Assembly: GCF_003258295.1 (NCBI RefSeq)
Contig: NZ_QKYN01000020.1
Location: forward strand, 704-64,703
Direction of reading: 5' to 3'
From: Streptacidiphilus pinicola
GTDB taxonomy: Bacteria > Actinomycetota > Actinomycetes > Streptomycetales > Streptomycetaceae
DNA: 64,000 nucleotides
The first letter of the stretch is position 1, and every line of letters begins with the position of its first letter. The translations under genes were made by a program, and so were the position numbers. The notes below the pieces were generated by a model, which saw only the letters and a program-made list of their open reading frames with translations, searched no databases and was not told the DNA's origin. Positions 54,819-63,967 of this stretch are shown here, one piece after another.

Positions 54819-55052
54819 ATGATGCACGCCGTACTCGGAGACCAGATCGTGGTGGAGGGCACCATGCCCGGCGTCGTGCGCCGGGACGGCGAGGTCGTCG
54901 GCCTGCACCACCGCGACGGCACCCCGCCCTTCGACATCCGCTGGTCGGACAACGGCCGGACGACGCTGTTCTTCCCCGGCCCCGACGCCCACGTCGTCCA
55001 CTTCAGCCACGCAGCCGAGAACGGAGGCGGCAGCCATGTACGGAAGCGGTAG
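54819..55052 (+). CDS. DUF1918 protein
   Basis: 77 residues with the DUF1918 pattern: GDQIVVEG, HHRDGTPPFDIRWSDNGRTT and FFPGPDAHVVHF. A small beta-barrel family of unknown function, repeatedly found in actinobacterial stress loci. A GGAG site precedes ATG 54819. The 3' end overlaps the next gene by 17 bp, so translation is coupled. Confidence 0.88.
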   Translation: MMHAVLGDQIVVEGTMPGVVRRDGEVVGLHHRDGTPPFDIRWSDNGRTTLFFPGPDAHVVHFSHAAENGGGSHVRKR

Positions 55053-55701
55053 CCCGCACGTCGTCAGCGACGTGATGACGGAGACGGTCGTCTCGGTCGG
55101 CCAGGAGGCCCCGTTCAAGGACATCGTCGCGCTGATGGCCCAGTGGCAGGTCAGTGCCCTGCCCGTCACCGAGGGCGAGGGCCGGGTGGTCGGCGTCGTC
55201 TCCGAGGCGGACCTGCTGCCCAAGGAGGAGTTCCGCGACGTCGAACCCAGCCGCCCCGAGCAACTGCGGCGTCTCGGTGACATGGCCAAGGCCGCTGCGC
55301 TGACGGCCGCCGAGCTGATGACCTCGCCCGCCGTCACCGTCCAGGCCGACGCGACCCTCGCCCAGGCCGCGCGGGAGATGGCGCAGCACCACGTCAAGCG
55401 ACTTCCCGTCGTGGACCCGTGGGGCAGGCTGGCCGGCATCGTCAGCCGGGCCGACCTGCTCAAGGTCTTCCTGCGGCCGGATGCGGAGATCGCCGAGGAG
55501 GTCTGCCGGGAGGTCGTGGCCTACCTCTTCGGCGACGACGCCCCCGGCCTGCGGGTCGAGGTCGCGGGCGGGGTCGTCACCCTGACCGGGAGGCTCGCGG
55601 ACACCACGCTCGTCCCCGTCGCCGCCCGCCTGGCCCGCGCCGTCGAGGGTGTGGTTGACGTCCAGTGGGACGTCAGCGGCCAGACGCTCGTCAACCGCTG
55701 A
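55036..55701 (+). CDS. CBS-pair plus BON-domain protein
   Basis: 221 residues. Starts MYGSGSPHVVSDVMTETVVS; CBS1 (SALPVTEGEGRVVGVVSEAD), CBS2 (LMTSPAVTVQADATLAQAAR, VKRLPVVDPWGRLAGIVSR) and BON (about 150-221). ATG 55036 lies inside the DUF1918 gene with a GGAGG site before it. Confidence 0.92.
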   Translation: MYGSGSPHVVSDVMTETVVSVGQEAPFKDIVALMAQWQVSALPVTEGEGRVVGVVSEADLLPKEEFRDVEPSRPEQLRRLGDMAKAAALTAAELMTSPAVTVQADATLAQAAREMAQHHVKRLPVVDPWGRLAGIVSRADLLKVFLRPDAEIAEEVCREVVAYLFGDDAPGLRVEVAGGVVTLTGRLADTTLVPVAARLARAVEGVVDVQWDVSGQTLVNR

Positions 55702-55740
55702 ATCCCCGGTAACCGCACCAGCAACGAGGAGGCGGCCGCC

Positions 55741-56775
55741 ATGACCGACGACTCTCGCACCACCGACGCCCCGGGCACCCTGACACCTGACCAGTTCGCC
55801 CGCCTGGCGGCCGCCGGCGCCGCAGCGCCCTCGCTGCACAACAGCCAGCCCTGGCGCTTCCTCGCCGCCGACGACCGCAAGGGCATGCTGGTCTTCGCCG
55901 ACCCCTCCCGCGCCGTGTCGGCCACCGATCCGACCGGACGCGCCCTGCACGTCTCGGTCGGCGCCGCCGTCCTCAACCTCCGGGTCGCCGCGGCCGCGCT
56001 CGGTCTGGCCACGTGCCTGCGCCTGCTCCCGGACGGAGCCCGGCCGGACCTGGTCGCCGAGCTCCGGTTCGCCCCGCCCACTCCGGGCGAGCACCTGACC
56101 GCGGACGCCGAGCTGTACCCCGCGATCGAGCAACGGCACAGCAGTCGCCAGCCGTTCACCAACCGTGACGTGCCGGAGCGGCTCGTCGGCGACCTGATGG
56201 CCGCAGCCGACCACGAGGGCGTCGTGCTCGCCATGCTGGAGGAGGCCGAGACGCGCCGGGTTCTGGCGCTGACCACCGACGCCGAGCGGCGCACCGCCGC
56301 CGACCTCGCCCGCGAGGCCGAAACGCGCAGCTGGGTACGGCTGGAGGCTCCCGCGACCGACGGGATCCCGGCGGCGGCCCTCGGTCCGCTGGACCGCGAC
56401 GCGCGCGTCCCCGTGCGCAGTTTCACCGGCCACGCTCCCCAAGCCTTCGGCCGGGGGGACCCCCGTACGAACGTCCCGTCCTCGGCCCGCTTCGAGGCGC
56501 TGCCGCAGCTCGCCACCTTCACCACCGCGCACGACGACCGCAGCGCCTGGGTCCGCACCGGCATGGCGCTGGAGCGGGTGTGGCTGCTCGGCACGGTGCA
56601 CGGACTGCGCGCCTCCGTACTGCACCAGGCCGTCGAGTGGCCCGACACGCGCTGGCAGTTGCGCGACCCGGAGACCGGGCCCGGTTACGTTCAGATCGTG
56701 CTCCGTCTCGGCTTCGGCCCGCCCGGAGCGGCGTCCCCGCGCCGTCCGGTCGCGGAGATCCTGCACCTGGACTGA
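55741..56775 (+). CDS. Acg-family nitroreductase-like protein
   Basis: 344 residues, paralogue of the protein at 25304-26284: APSLHNSQPWRF, RHSSRQPFTNRDVP, and the C-terminal VLRLGFGPPGA. FMN-binding duplicated nitroreductase fold. Its place inside the USP/CBS operon mirrors the DosR regulon, where Acg-like genes neighbour USP genes. ATG 55741 follows GAGGAGGC. Confidence 0.9.
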   Translation: MTDDSRTTDAPGTLTPDQFARLAAAGAAAPSLHNSQPWRFLAADDRKGMLVFADPSRAVSATDPTGRALHVSVGAAVLNLRVAAAALGLATCLRLLPDGARPDLVAELRFAPPTPGEHLTADAELYPAIEQRHSSRQPFTNRDVPERLVGDLMAAADHEGVVLAMLEEAETRRVLALTTDAERRTAADLAREAETRSWVRLEAPATDGIPAAALGPLDRDARVPVRSFTGHAPQAFGRGDPRTNVPSSARFEALPQLATFTTAHDDRSAWVRTGMALERVWLLGTVHGLRASVLHQAVEWPDTRWQLRDPETGPGYVQIVLRLGFGPPGAASPRRPVAEILHLD

Positions 56776-56824
56776 AGCGCGGGCCGGGCCACCCCTCCCG
56801 GGCCGGACCTGTCAGGAGGAAAGC

Positions 56825-57652
56825 ATGCCCAGACCCATCGTTCTCGGCGTGGACGACGCGGCCGACGACGGACCCGCCCTCGCCTGGGCCGAGTCCGAGG
56901 CCGCCTTGCGCGGCAGCGAGCTGCGACTCCTGAACGCCTGCGGCGACGCCGCTCCCGACTACGCCCGTCAGCTGCTCGACGCGCTGGCCGACGGGCTGCG
57001 CAAGCGCAACCCCGAGCTGCTCGCCGTCAACGTCGAGGCGGCCCCCGGCGAGGCACGCGAGGTGCTGACCTCGGCATCGGCCGCTGCCGGCCTGCTGGTC
57101 GTCGGCGCCCGCGGCTCGGGCGGATTCCCGGGCCTGCTCGTCGGCTCGACCAGCCTGCACGTGGCCGGAACCGCCGGCTGTCCGGTGGTCGTCGTGCCGG
57201 ACGGTCTGCGTGAGGGCGCGAGCGCGACCGGAGCGGTGGTCGTCGGCGTCGACGCCAAGGACCCCGACGAGGCGGTCCTGGACTTCGCGTTCGAGGCCGC
57301 CGAGCGCCGAGAACTCGCCCTGCGCGCCGTGCACGCCTGGCGCTATCCCCTGCTGACGCAGGGGCGTGCGATGCCGCCCGTCTACGAGAAGGGCCACGTG
57401 GAGGCCGAGCAGGAACGCCTGCTCGCCGAGGTGCTCTCCGGCTGGCGCCCGCGCTTCCCGGGCGTCGAGGTCCGGCAGGACAGCGTGCGCTCCGGCGCGG
57501 CCAGGGAACTCGTGACGCTCTCGTCCGACGCCGCCCTGGTGGTGGTCGGGCGCCACGGCACCCATGCCGGGCCGCTGGCGCGCCTGGGCTCCGTCAGCCT
57601 CGCCGTGGTCCAGAACGCGCTGTCCCCGGTGGCCGTGGTACCGATGGGCTGA
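56825..57652 (+). CDS. Tandem universal stress protein (short form)
   Basis: 275 residues; the first domain is about 15 residues shorter than in its paralogues. Domain 1 ATP loop GARGSGGFPGLLVGS intact; domain 2 reads GRHGTHAGPLARLGS, with some of the glycines kept. AGGAGG precedes ATG 56825. Last gene of the operon. It ends 7 bp before the convergent GH65 gene. Confidence 0.92.
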   Translation: MPRPIVLGVDDAADDGPALAWAESEAALRGSELRLLNACGDAAPDYARQLLDALADGLRKRNPELLAVNVEAAPGEAREVLTSASAAAGLLVVGARGSGGFPGLLVGSTSLHVAGTAGCPVVVVPDGLREGASATGAVVVGVDAKDPDEAVLDFAFEAAERRELALRAVHAWRYPLLTQGRAMPPVYEKGHVEAEQERLLAEVLSGWRPRFPGVEVRQDSVRSGAARELVTLSSDAALVVVGRHGTHAGPLARLGSVSLAVVQNALSPVAVVPMG

Positions 57653-57659
57653 CCATCCG

Positions 57660-60137
57660 TCAGGGAGGCGGTGCGGTGTCGATCCGGAAGGTCTCACCGG
57701 CCCGCAGCGTCGCGGCCGTCCCGTGGACGAGGAGGCGGATCGGCGCGGCGGATCCGGGCGGCAGCGTGACGGAGGTGTGGTGGTGCCCGAGCCGCACCAG
57801 GACGTCGCTGTGCCCGCGGTACCGCAGGGTCAGGTTCAGCTGGCCCAGCCGGGACGGCAGCGCCGGATCGAGCTCCAGCGTCTCCCCGTGCAGGGACAGG
57901 CCGGAGTAGCAGCGCTCCAGCAGGTCCACCGCCCCCGCCATCGCGCCGAGGTGGACCCCCTCGGCGGTCGTCCCGCCCTGGATGTCGTGGACGTCGCTGG
58001 CGACGGCCTCCTGGAAGAAGCGCCAGGAGGCCGGGCGGTCGCGCCGCGCCAGCACCCAGGCGTGGACGACGGCGCTGAGCGTCGAGCCGTGGGAGGTGCG
58101 GGCCAGGTAATAGTCGACCGTGCGCTCCATCAGCTCCGCGTCCGCGTGCACGCCGAGCCGGGTGAGCAGCCGCCGCACTTCCGCCGAGGGGAACAGGTAC
58201 CACAGCATCAGCACGTCGGCCTGCTTCGACGCCCGGTAGCGGTTGACCGAGTCGCCCTCGGCCTCCAGGATCCGGTCCAGCCGGCGGATGTCCGCGTGGC
58301 GCCGGCGCAGGCCCGCCCAGTCCAGCTCAGCCAGGCGCTCGTAGCCCTCGAACTGGCTGAGCACGCCGTCGTGGAGCGGCACGTGGAGCCGGTGGGCGAC
58401 ATCGGTCCAGCGGGCCAGCTCGGCCGCGTCGATCCCGAGCCGTTCCAGCAGCTCCGCACGGCGGCCGCCGGGGAGGTGGGGGAGCAACTGCCGGGCGGTG
58501 TGCAGCGTCCAGGAGGCCATGACGTTGGTGTAGGCGTTGTCGTCGATGCCGGGGCGCGAGTCCCACGGATAGCCGTCGTGGTACTCGTCCGGTCCCACCA
58601 CACCCCGCAGGCGGTAGCGCCCGAGCCCGTCGTCGAACTCGGCCGAGTCCGCCCAGAAGCGGGCGATCTCCAGCACCAGTTCCGCGCCCGCCTGGGCCAG
58701 GAACTCCGTGTCGCCGGTGGCCTGGTGGTACTGCCACACGTTGTAGGCGATCGCGGAGCCGACATGGTGCTGGAGCCGGCTGAGGTCGGGCAGCCAGCGG
58801 CCCGAGCGTGGGTTCAGGTGCAGTTCCTGGGTCTCCTCCCCGCCGTCGCTGCCGCTCTGCCAGGGGAACATGGCGCCGCGTCTGCCCGCCAGGGCGGCGT
58901 CGTGCCGGGCGCGGTCCAGACGGCGGTGGCGGTAGCCCAACACCGCCCGGCTGAGCTCGGGCAGGTGCCGGTTGAAGTAGGGCAGGATGAACAGCTCGTC
59001 CCAGAAGACGTGGCCGCGGTACGCCTCGCCGTGCAGGCCGCGTGCCGGGATGCCGACGTCCAGGTCGACGGAGTGCTGCGAGAAGGTCTGCAGCAGGTGC
59101 AGCAGGTAGAGGTGGATCGTGCCGGCGCCCTCGAAGTCCGCCCCCACCCGGCAGCGGCGCCACAGCTCCCCCCACCGCAGCCGGTGCTCCCGCTCCAGCG
59201 CGGCGGCGTCGCCCACCGCCGCGAGGAGCTCGCGTGCCGCCGTCGCCGGCTCGGTGGTCAGCCGGTCGCGGGAGGTGAACAGCGCGACGGTCTTCTCCAC
59301 GGTGAGTGAGTGGCCCTGACGCACCGCCACGGTGAGTAACTGGTTGACGCGGCCCGGCTCGTCGGTCCGCGCGACCAGGCAGGCGGAGACCTCGCTGTCG
59401 CCCACGCGCAGCCGCGTGCGCGCGGCCAGGCCGATCCGCAGACCGGAGTCGGGCGTCGCCACCTGCAGCCAGACGAGCTCGCCCACCGTGCCCTGTCCCG
59501 CCGGCACCAGGTGTCGGCTCTCCAGCCCCCGGTAGCGGGCCACGCCGTCGTTGACGACACGGCCATCCAGACCGGAGCGGATCTCGACCGTGCCCGACCA
59601 GTCCACCGGCGTCAGGTGGGTCACCAGCACGCCGAGATGCGGCCGGTCCATGTGGGCGAAGACCCGTTGCACGACATCGGTGGTGCGCCCGCGGGCGTCG
59701 CGGCAGCGGCGACGCCGGGTCAGCACCGCGTGCCGCAGATCGAACTCCAGACGCTGGTCGAGGGCGGGGAAGCCCGGCTCGCCGAACCACGGTGCACGCG
59801 CCGGACCCGCGTCGCCGTCCGGGCCGTCGCGACTGCTGCCGTCGCCACTTCCGGTGTCGCCGCTCCCGTCGTCGACCGTGCGGAAGGTGAGCGGGAGCCA
59901 GTTCGGGCAGTTGACCAGGTCCTCGTTGGCGACCGTCCGCCCCTGCACGCTCGAGAGGGTGCGGTGGTAGACCCCGGCCAGGTAGGTGCCGGGGTAGTGG
60001 ACACCGTCGGCGACCGCCTCGGGCGCGGCGGCCCGCGTGACGAACCAGCCGTTGCCCACGGCGCACAGCGCCTCCCGCAGACCTTCCCGGGCCGGGTCGA
60101 GACCCTCGTACCGGAGAGTCCAGGCGTCGCCGTTCAC
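57660..60137 (-). CDS. GH65-family disaccharide phosphorylase/hydrolase
   Basis: 825 residues. N-terminal beta-sandwich domain, then an (alpha/alpha)6 barrel. The general-acid glutamate lies in GVVGPDEYHDG, and family blocks FWDELFILPYF, YRASKQADVLMLWYLF and QGGTTAEGVHLGAMAG are present. GH65 enzymes phosphorolyse maltose, trehalose, kojibiose or related sugars; the exact substrate cannot be told. Phosphorolysis would save ATP, fitting an energy-poor state. GTG 60135-60137 was chosen for the upstream GGAG. No DevR-type box is visible before it. Confidence 0.9.
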   Translation of the reverse strand: MNGDAWTLRYEGLDPAREGLREALCAVGNGWFVTRAAAPEAVADGVHYPGTYLAGVYHRTLSSVQGRTVANEDLVNCPNWLPLTFRTVDDGSGDTGSGDGSSRDGPDGDAGPARAPWFGEPGFPALDQRLEFDLRHAVLTRRRRCRDARGRTTDVVQRVFAHMDRPHLGVLVTHLTPVDWSGTVEIRSGLDGRVVNDGVARYRGLESRHLVPAGQGTVGELVWLQVATPDSGLRIGLAARTRLRVGDSEVSACLVARTDEPGRVNQLLTVAVRQGHSLTVEKTVALFTSRDRLTTEPATAARELLAAVGDAAALEREHRLRWGELWRRCRVGADFEGAGTIHLYLLHLLQTFSQHSVDLDVGIPARGLHGEAYRGHVFWDELFILPYFNRHLPELSRAVLGYRHRRLDRARHDAALAGRRGAMFPWQSGSDGGEETQELHLNPRSGRWLPDLSRLQHHVGSAIAYNVWQYHQATGDTEFLAQAGAELVLEIARFWADSAEFDDGLGRYRLRGVVGPDEYHDGYPWDSRPGIDDNAYTNVMASWTLHTARQLLPHLPGGRRAELLERLGIDAAELARWTDVAHRLHVPLHDGVLSQFEGYERLAELDWAGLRRRHADIRRLDRILEAEGDSVNRYRASKQADVLMLWYLFPSAEVRRLLTRLGVHADAELMERTVDYYLARTSHGSTLSAVVHAWVLARRDRPASWRFFQEAVASDVHDIQGGTTAEGVHLGAMAGAVDLLERCYSGLSLHGETLELDPALPSRLGQLNLTLRYRGHSDVLVRLGHHHTSVTLPPGSAAPIRLLVHGTAATLRAGETFRIDTAPPP

Positions 60138-60276
60138 GGTGGCTCCAAGTGCTGCCGGGGACTGCGCCCATCGTCCCCGGCGACCGGGCCCGGCGCACCT
60201 CCGGGCGCGGGCTTGCGGCGGCCCGTCCCCGGAGGGACCGTCGAAGGGCGAGGGGTGAACGGAAGCAGGTGGGCCG

Positions 60277-61308
60277 GTGGTCGCAACGGGACGTGAGACG
60301 GAAGCCTGGGTCGTGGAGCGGCCGGGGCCGATGGCCTCCAGGCCGTTGCGCCTGGTCCGTAGGTCCGTCCCTGATCCGGGACCCGGCGAGCTGCTGGTCG
60401 AGGTCGACGTGTGCGGCGTGTGCCGCACTGACCTCCACCTCACCGAGGGCGATCTGGCGCCGCGCACCCCCGGCCGCACCCCCGGCCACGAGGCGATCGG
60501 CCGGGTGGTCGCCACCGGGCCCGACACGCCGGGGTTCGGCCTGCGCGACCGGGTCGGCGTGGCGTGGCTGGCGGGCACCTGCGGCGAGTGCCGCTACTGC
60601 CTGTCCGGACACGAGAACCTCTGTCCGCTGTCGCGCTACACCGGATGGGACCGCGACGGCGGCTTCGCCCGCCACCTGCTGGCCGATGCCCGCTACGTCT
60701 ACCCCCTGCCGCAGACGGACGGACGGGACGAGGCCGAGCTCGCGCCGCTGCTGTGCGCCGGGATCATCGGGTACCGCGCGCTGGAGCGCGCCGAACTGCC
60801 GGCGGGAGGGCGGCTCGGCCTCTACGGCTTCGGCGCCTCGGCCCACCTGACGGCCCAGCTGGCCCTGGCCCGGGGCGCCACGGTGCACGTGCTCACCCGC
60901 GCCGCGGAGGCCCGGGAACTCGCCCTGGAACTTGGCGCGGCCTCCGCGGGCGGCGCCTACGACGCCCCGCCCGAGCCGCTGGACGCGGCGATCCTCTTCG
61001 CGCCCGTCGGCGACCTCGTGCCGACCGCCCTCGCCGCGCTCGACCGCGGAGGCACCCTGGCGGTCGCCGGCATCCACCTGACCGACATCCCGGTCCTGAA
61101 CTACGCGGACCACCTCTTCCAGGAGCGCACGCTGCGCAGCGTCACCGCCAACACCCGCGCCGACGGCCGCGCCTACCTCGCCGAGGCGGCGGGCCTGCCG
61201 CTGTGCGTGCACACCGTGCGCTACCCCTTCGCGCAGGCCGACCGCGCCCTCGCCGACCTGGCCGCGGACCGCGTCACCGGCGTGGCCGTCCTCGACCTGC
61301 GCGAGTGA
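60277..61308 (+). CDS. Zinc-dependent alcohol dehydrogenase (MDR family)
   Basis: 343 residues. Catalytic zinc ligands in CGVCRTDLH and GHEAIGRV; structural zinc cysteines in [20 protein letters not shown](P) loop [15 protein letters not shown], where the middle glycines are partly altered. It could dispose of aldehydes made during fermentation. GTG 60277 is divergent from the GH65 gene across 139 bp. Confidence 0.9.
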   Translation: MVATGRETEAWVVERPGPMASRPLRLVRRSVPDPGPGELLVEVDVCGVCRTDLHLTEGDLAPRTPGRTPGHEAIGRVVATGPDTPGFGLRDRVGVAWLAGTCGECRYCLSGHENLCPLSRYTGWDRDGGFARHLLADARYVYPLPQTDGRDEAELAPLLCAGIIGYRALERAELPAGGRLGLYGFGASAHLTAQLALARGATVHVLTRAAEARELALELGAASAGGAYDAPPEPLDAAILFAPVGDLVPTALAALDRGGTLAVAGIHLTDIPVLNYADHLFQERTLRSVTANTRADGRAYLAEAAGLPLCVHTVRYPFAQADRALADLAADRVTGVAVLDLRE

Positions 61309-61516
61309 CGCGTCGCCGCGCCGGGGTGCACAGGCTCATGGCCCGAGCGGCGGTGGCTGTCCGGTGAGGCCGCCGACCAGGACGTCGGCACCGCTGCCGC
61401 CCCCGTCCTCGTGCGGTGAGACCGGTCCGCCGGCCCCCGCGGCCGCCACCGCCTGTGCGCAGCGTCGACCGGCGGACACCGCAACTCCCGGTGCGGCCCG
61501 AAGGCGGCCCGGGGCA

Positions 61517-61542
61517 GGGCCGATCGGCGGGCTGAACGGCCC
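61517..61542. promoter_or_regulatory. Two overlapping DevR-type boxes upstream of a USP gene
   Basis: GGGCCGATCGGCGG at 61517 (10 of 12) and GGGCTGAACGGCCC at 61529 (11 of 12). They overlap by 2 bp (starts 12 bp apart), an arrangement unlike the other pairs. They lie 69-94 bp before ATG 61611. The 302-bp gap holds no gene. Confidence 0.65.
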
Positions 61543-61610
61543 TGGGCGACCGTGGTCTCCGGAGCCATGCTCGACGCGACGAAGCGTCGCCACCCTCGGA
61601 GGAGCCTGCC

Positions 61611-62492
61611 ATGAACCCACCGACCGATCGAGCCCCCGTCCTCGTCGGCGTCTCCCGCTCGCAGGCCGATGTATGGGCGGTCAGCTGGGCGGCCGACGAG
61701 GCGGCCGCACGGGGTCTGCCCCTGCTGATCCTGCACGCCCAGGAATGGCCCTCCGCGATCCCGCCCGGGGTGACGCCCGGCAGGGGCGGTCACCTGTGGG
61801 CAGCCCACTTCAGGGCCGCCGGCCAGGCGCTGGTGGACACGGCCCGTGCGGAGGCCCTGCACCTGCATCCCGAACTGGACATCAGCGTCGCGGTCGCGGA
61901 GGGCAAGCCGGGCGAGGTCCTCCGCCGGATCGGCGGGGAGGCATCCCTGGTCGTCCTCGGGACCCGGCGGCTCAGCGACGCCGAGGCGCCCTTCGCCCGC
62001 AGCCGGGGAGCCGGGTTGTTCGGGGACCTTCCCTGCCCTGTCGCGCTGGTGCCCCGCCCCGAGGAACCGCAACCGGAGCAGGGCGGCACCGTGGTGGTCG
62101 GCGTGGACGGATCGGCCGCGTCGGAGGCCGCCGTCGCCTGGGCCTACGAGGAAGCCGCGCTCACCGCGTCAGCGCTGGTGGCCGTCGAGGTGCGGCGACC
62201 GCACAGCGCCGCTCGTCCGGGCTTCTACGAGGAGGCGCGGCTGGAGCTGGCGGAGGCGCTCGCGGGCTGGGCCGAGAAGTACCCGGAGATCGAGGTCGAG
62301 CAGCAGGTCCTGACCGGTCACCCGGCGTACCTGCTCGCCGGGGTCGCCCGGGAGGCACGCTGCCTGGTCGTCGGCAGCCACGGGCGCGGCGGCTGGCACG
62401 AGGCACTGCTCGGCTCCACGCCCCGGTCGCTCGTACACCACACGCACGGACCCCTGGTCGTGGTCCCGCCGCAGCACCAGGGGAGGCCGTGA
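61611..62492 (+). CDS. Tandem universal stress protein (ATP site in domain 2)
   Basis: 293 residues. Opposite to the other copies, domain 1 lacks the ATP loop (GTRRLSDAEAPFARSRG) and domain 2 keeps it (GSHGRGGWHEALLGS). GGAGG precedes ATG 61611. A broken USP copy follows directly after. Confidence 0.9.
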   Translation: MNPPTDRAPVLVGVSRSQADVWAVSWAADEAAARGLPLLILHAQEWPSAIPPGVTPGRGGHLWAAHFRAAGQALVDTARAEALHLHPELDISVAVAEGKPGEVLRRIGGEASLVVLGTRRLSDAEAPFARSRGAGLFGDLPCPVALVPRPEEPQPEQGGTVVVGVDGSAASEAAVAWAYEEAALTASALVAVEVRRPHSAARPGFYEEARLELAEALAGWAEKYPEIEVEQQVLTGHPAYLLAGVAREARCLVVGSHGRGGWHEALLGSTPRSLVHHTHGPLVVVPPQHQGRP

Positions 62493-62494
62493 TT

Positions 62495-62760
62495 CCCTGC
62501 CGCTGACCGTCGCCTGCGACGGGTCCGAGACGGCCGGGGCCGCCGCACGCTGGGCGGCCGCCTACGCCGTCGCCGCCGGTGAGTCCGTCCGGCTGCTGCA
62601 CGTCCGGCCGTCGCGGGGAGGCGGTCCCGAGCAGCTGCGCCCGCGCCGACCGGACGTCGAGCCGGGCGCCGGGGCGCCGGGGCGGCGATGGCGCACATCG
62701 CGGACGAGCTGAACCTGACCCACCCCGGCCTGCCCCGTCGCCGTGGTCCCGCACTCGTGA
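62495..62760 (+). pseudogene. Internally deleted universal stress protein gene
   Basis: The segment starts PLTVACDGSETAGAAARWAA, continues to VRLLHVRP, then after frame changes reads MAHIADELNLTHPGL and ends CPVAVVPHS-stop. These are the beginning, a middle helix and the end of one UspA protein, with most of the rest deleted. It was probably once a full tandem copy after the gene at 61611. Confidence 0.7.
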
Positions 62761-62800
62761 CGGCGCCACTGCGGGCCCGGCCGCCCTGACGGACTGCCCG

Positions 62801-63433
62801 TCATCGGCCGGCGATCGGCTCCTCCGCCCGTTGCTTGATGCCCAGCAGCATCCGGCGCTCCATCACCAGACTCCCCGGTTCCATTACGTACAGGGAGAAG
62901 AGCCGGTACAGCGGTGACGGATCGGGTGGCTGGATGCGATTGCGGCTGACCAGACGCGTGCCGTGCCGGCTCGGGTAGAGGCCGAAGGACCACACCCAGG
63001 CTCCGTCCTGGGACCGGAACACCAGGGCGTGCCCGGAGTCGAGCCCGGCCACCTCCATCACCGGACCGTTCCGGCCGAGACGCATGGTGTCGCCGAGCCC
63101 CAGATCCTGGAACTCCGGGAGGATCCGATCGGCACTGTGCATGTCGAGACCCATCAGGTTCTCGATCCAGTCATAGGTGTAGGCCCCGCCACGGCCGGGG
63201 CCCATCTGCACCAGCCATGGCCAGATCTCCGCCGGCCCGGCGCCCACGGTGACCGCGCGCGTCGTCACCAGCGGCGCGGTCGGCAGCAGCGCGTCGCCCG
63301 GCATCTCCCTGTGCACCTCCACCGCCGTGGCACCCCACGTCAGACAGGCGTGGCGCCACAAGCAGGGGTATCCAGCCGCGAGTCCAAGTGCCAACGCGGC
63401 ACCGCTCCCAGCCAGGGCCCGCTTCTTCCTCAC
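62801..63433 (-). CDS. Membrane-anchored SRPBCC-fold protein
   Basis: 210 residues: basic start RKKRALAG, one transmembrane helix (about 7-27), then a START/SRPBCC-like domain (VGAGPAEIWPWLVQMGPGRG, then YDWIENLMGLDMHSADRILP). Such domains hold hydrophobic ligands; the ligand is unknown. GTG 63433 follows GGAGG. Confidence 0.75.
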   Translation of the reverse strand: MRKKRALAGSGAALALGLAAGYPCLWRHACLTWGATAVEVHREMPGDALLPTAPLVTTRAVTVGAGPAEIWPWLVQMGPGRGGAYTYDWIENLMGLDMHSADRILPEFQDLGLGDTMRLGRNGPVMEVAGLDSGHALVFRSQDGAWVWSFGLYPSRHGTRLVSRNRIQPPDPSPLYRLFSLYVMEPGSLVMERRMLLGIKQRAEEPIAGR

Positions 63434-63453
63434 GGCCCTCGCCTCCTTCCGTC

Positions 63454-63729
63454 TCACCTCCGGACAGCGTGGGGCTGCGCCGCCATCGGTTCCGCGGCTC
63501 GACACCCGGAGCCGGGCGTCGGCTCGGTCGTGCGGAGGGGTGCTTGCGCGCCGCGGTGGGCGCTGCGCAGCATCCGTCGTCCGGAAGGGTCCGGTTCCGG
63601 TCGGGGCCGCGCGATGGCGGCCGCCGCACGCAGCAGCCCCAGCAGCTCCGGGTCGCGCAGCACGGCGCGGCGCTGAGCGCGGTGATGGGCCGCCCGGCGC
63701 TGTGCGGCGATTCGGTACTTGCGGTTCAT
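63454..63729 (-). CDS. Hypothetical small basic protein
   Basis: 91 residues, rich in Arg and Ala (RKYRIAAQRRAAHHRAQRRA, then a helix DPELLGLLRAAAAIARP). It ends 20 bp before the SRPBCC gene start, so the two may be co-transcribed. A GGAGG-type site precedes ATG 63729. No family recognised; the C-terminal half may be spurious. Confidence 0.45.
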   Translation of the reverse strand: MNRKYRIAAQRRAAHHRAQRRAVLRDPELLGLLRAAAAIARPRPEPDPSGRRMLRSAHRGAQAPLRTTEPTPGSGCRAAEPMAAQPHAVRR

Positions 63730-63827
63730 CGCGCTCCGCCCTCCGTCCCGGCGGCGACCGCCGCCACGAGACCTCCAGCCTGCCGCCGCGCGAACGGTGA
63801 CGGCACGTCCCGGCGGTCCCTCTCGGG

Positions 63828-63879
63828 TCGCCGATCGGCCCTTCCCTCCGAGCGAGCAGGAGGCCGGGACCTTCGGCCC
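63828..63879. promoter_or_regulatory. Two DevR-type boxes near the right edge
   Basis: TCGCCGATCGGCCC at 63828 (10 of 12) and GGGACCTTCGGCCC at 63866 (10 of 12), starts 38 bp apart. They lie between the small basic gene (minus, start 63729) and the CBS gene beginning at 63968 (plus). Confidence 0.5.
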
Positions 63880-63967
63880 TGCGTGCTTGGTCCGCCCGGC
63901 CAATGCGCCTCGGGCCGGTGCGGGTGACGCTGGAGGGAGGCAAGGCGAGAGAGGGCGGGTGGGCGAG

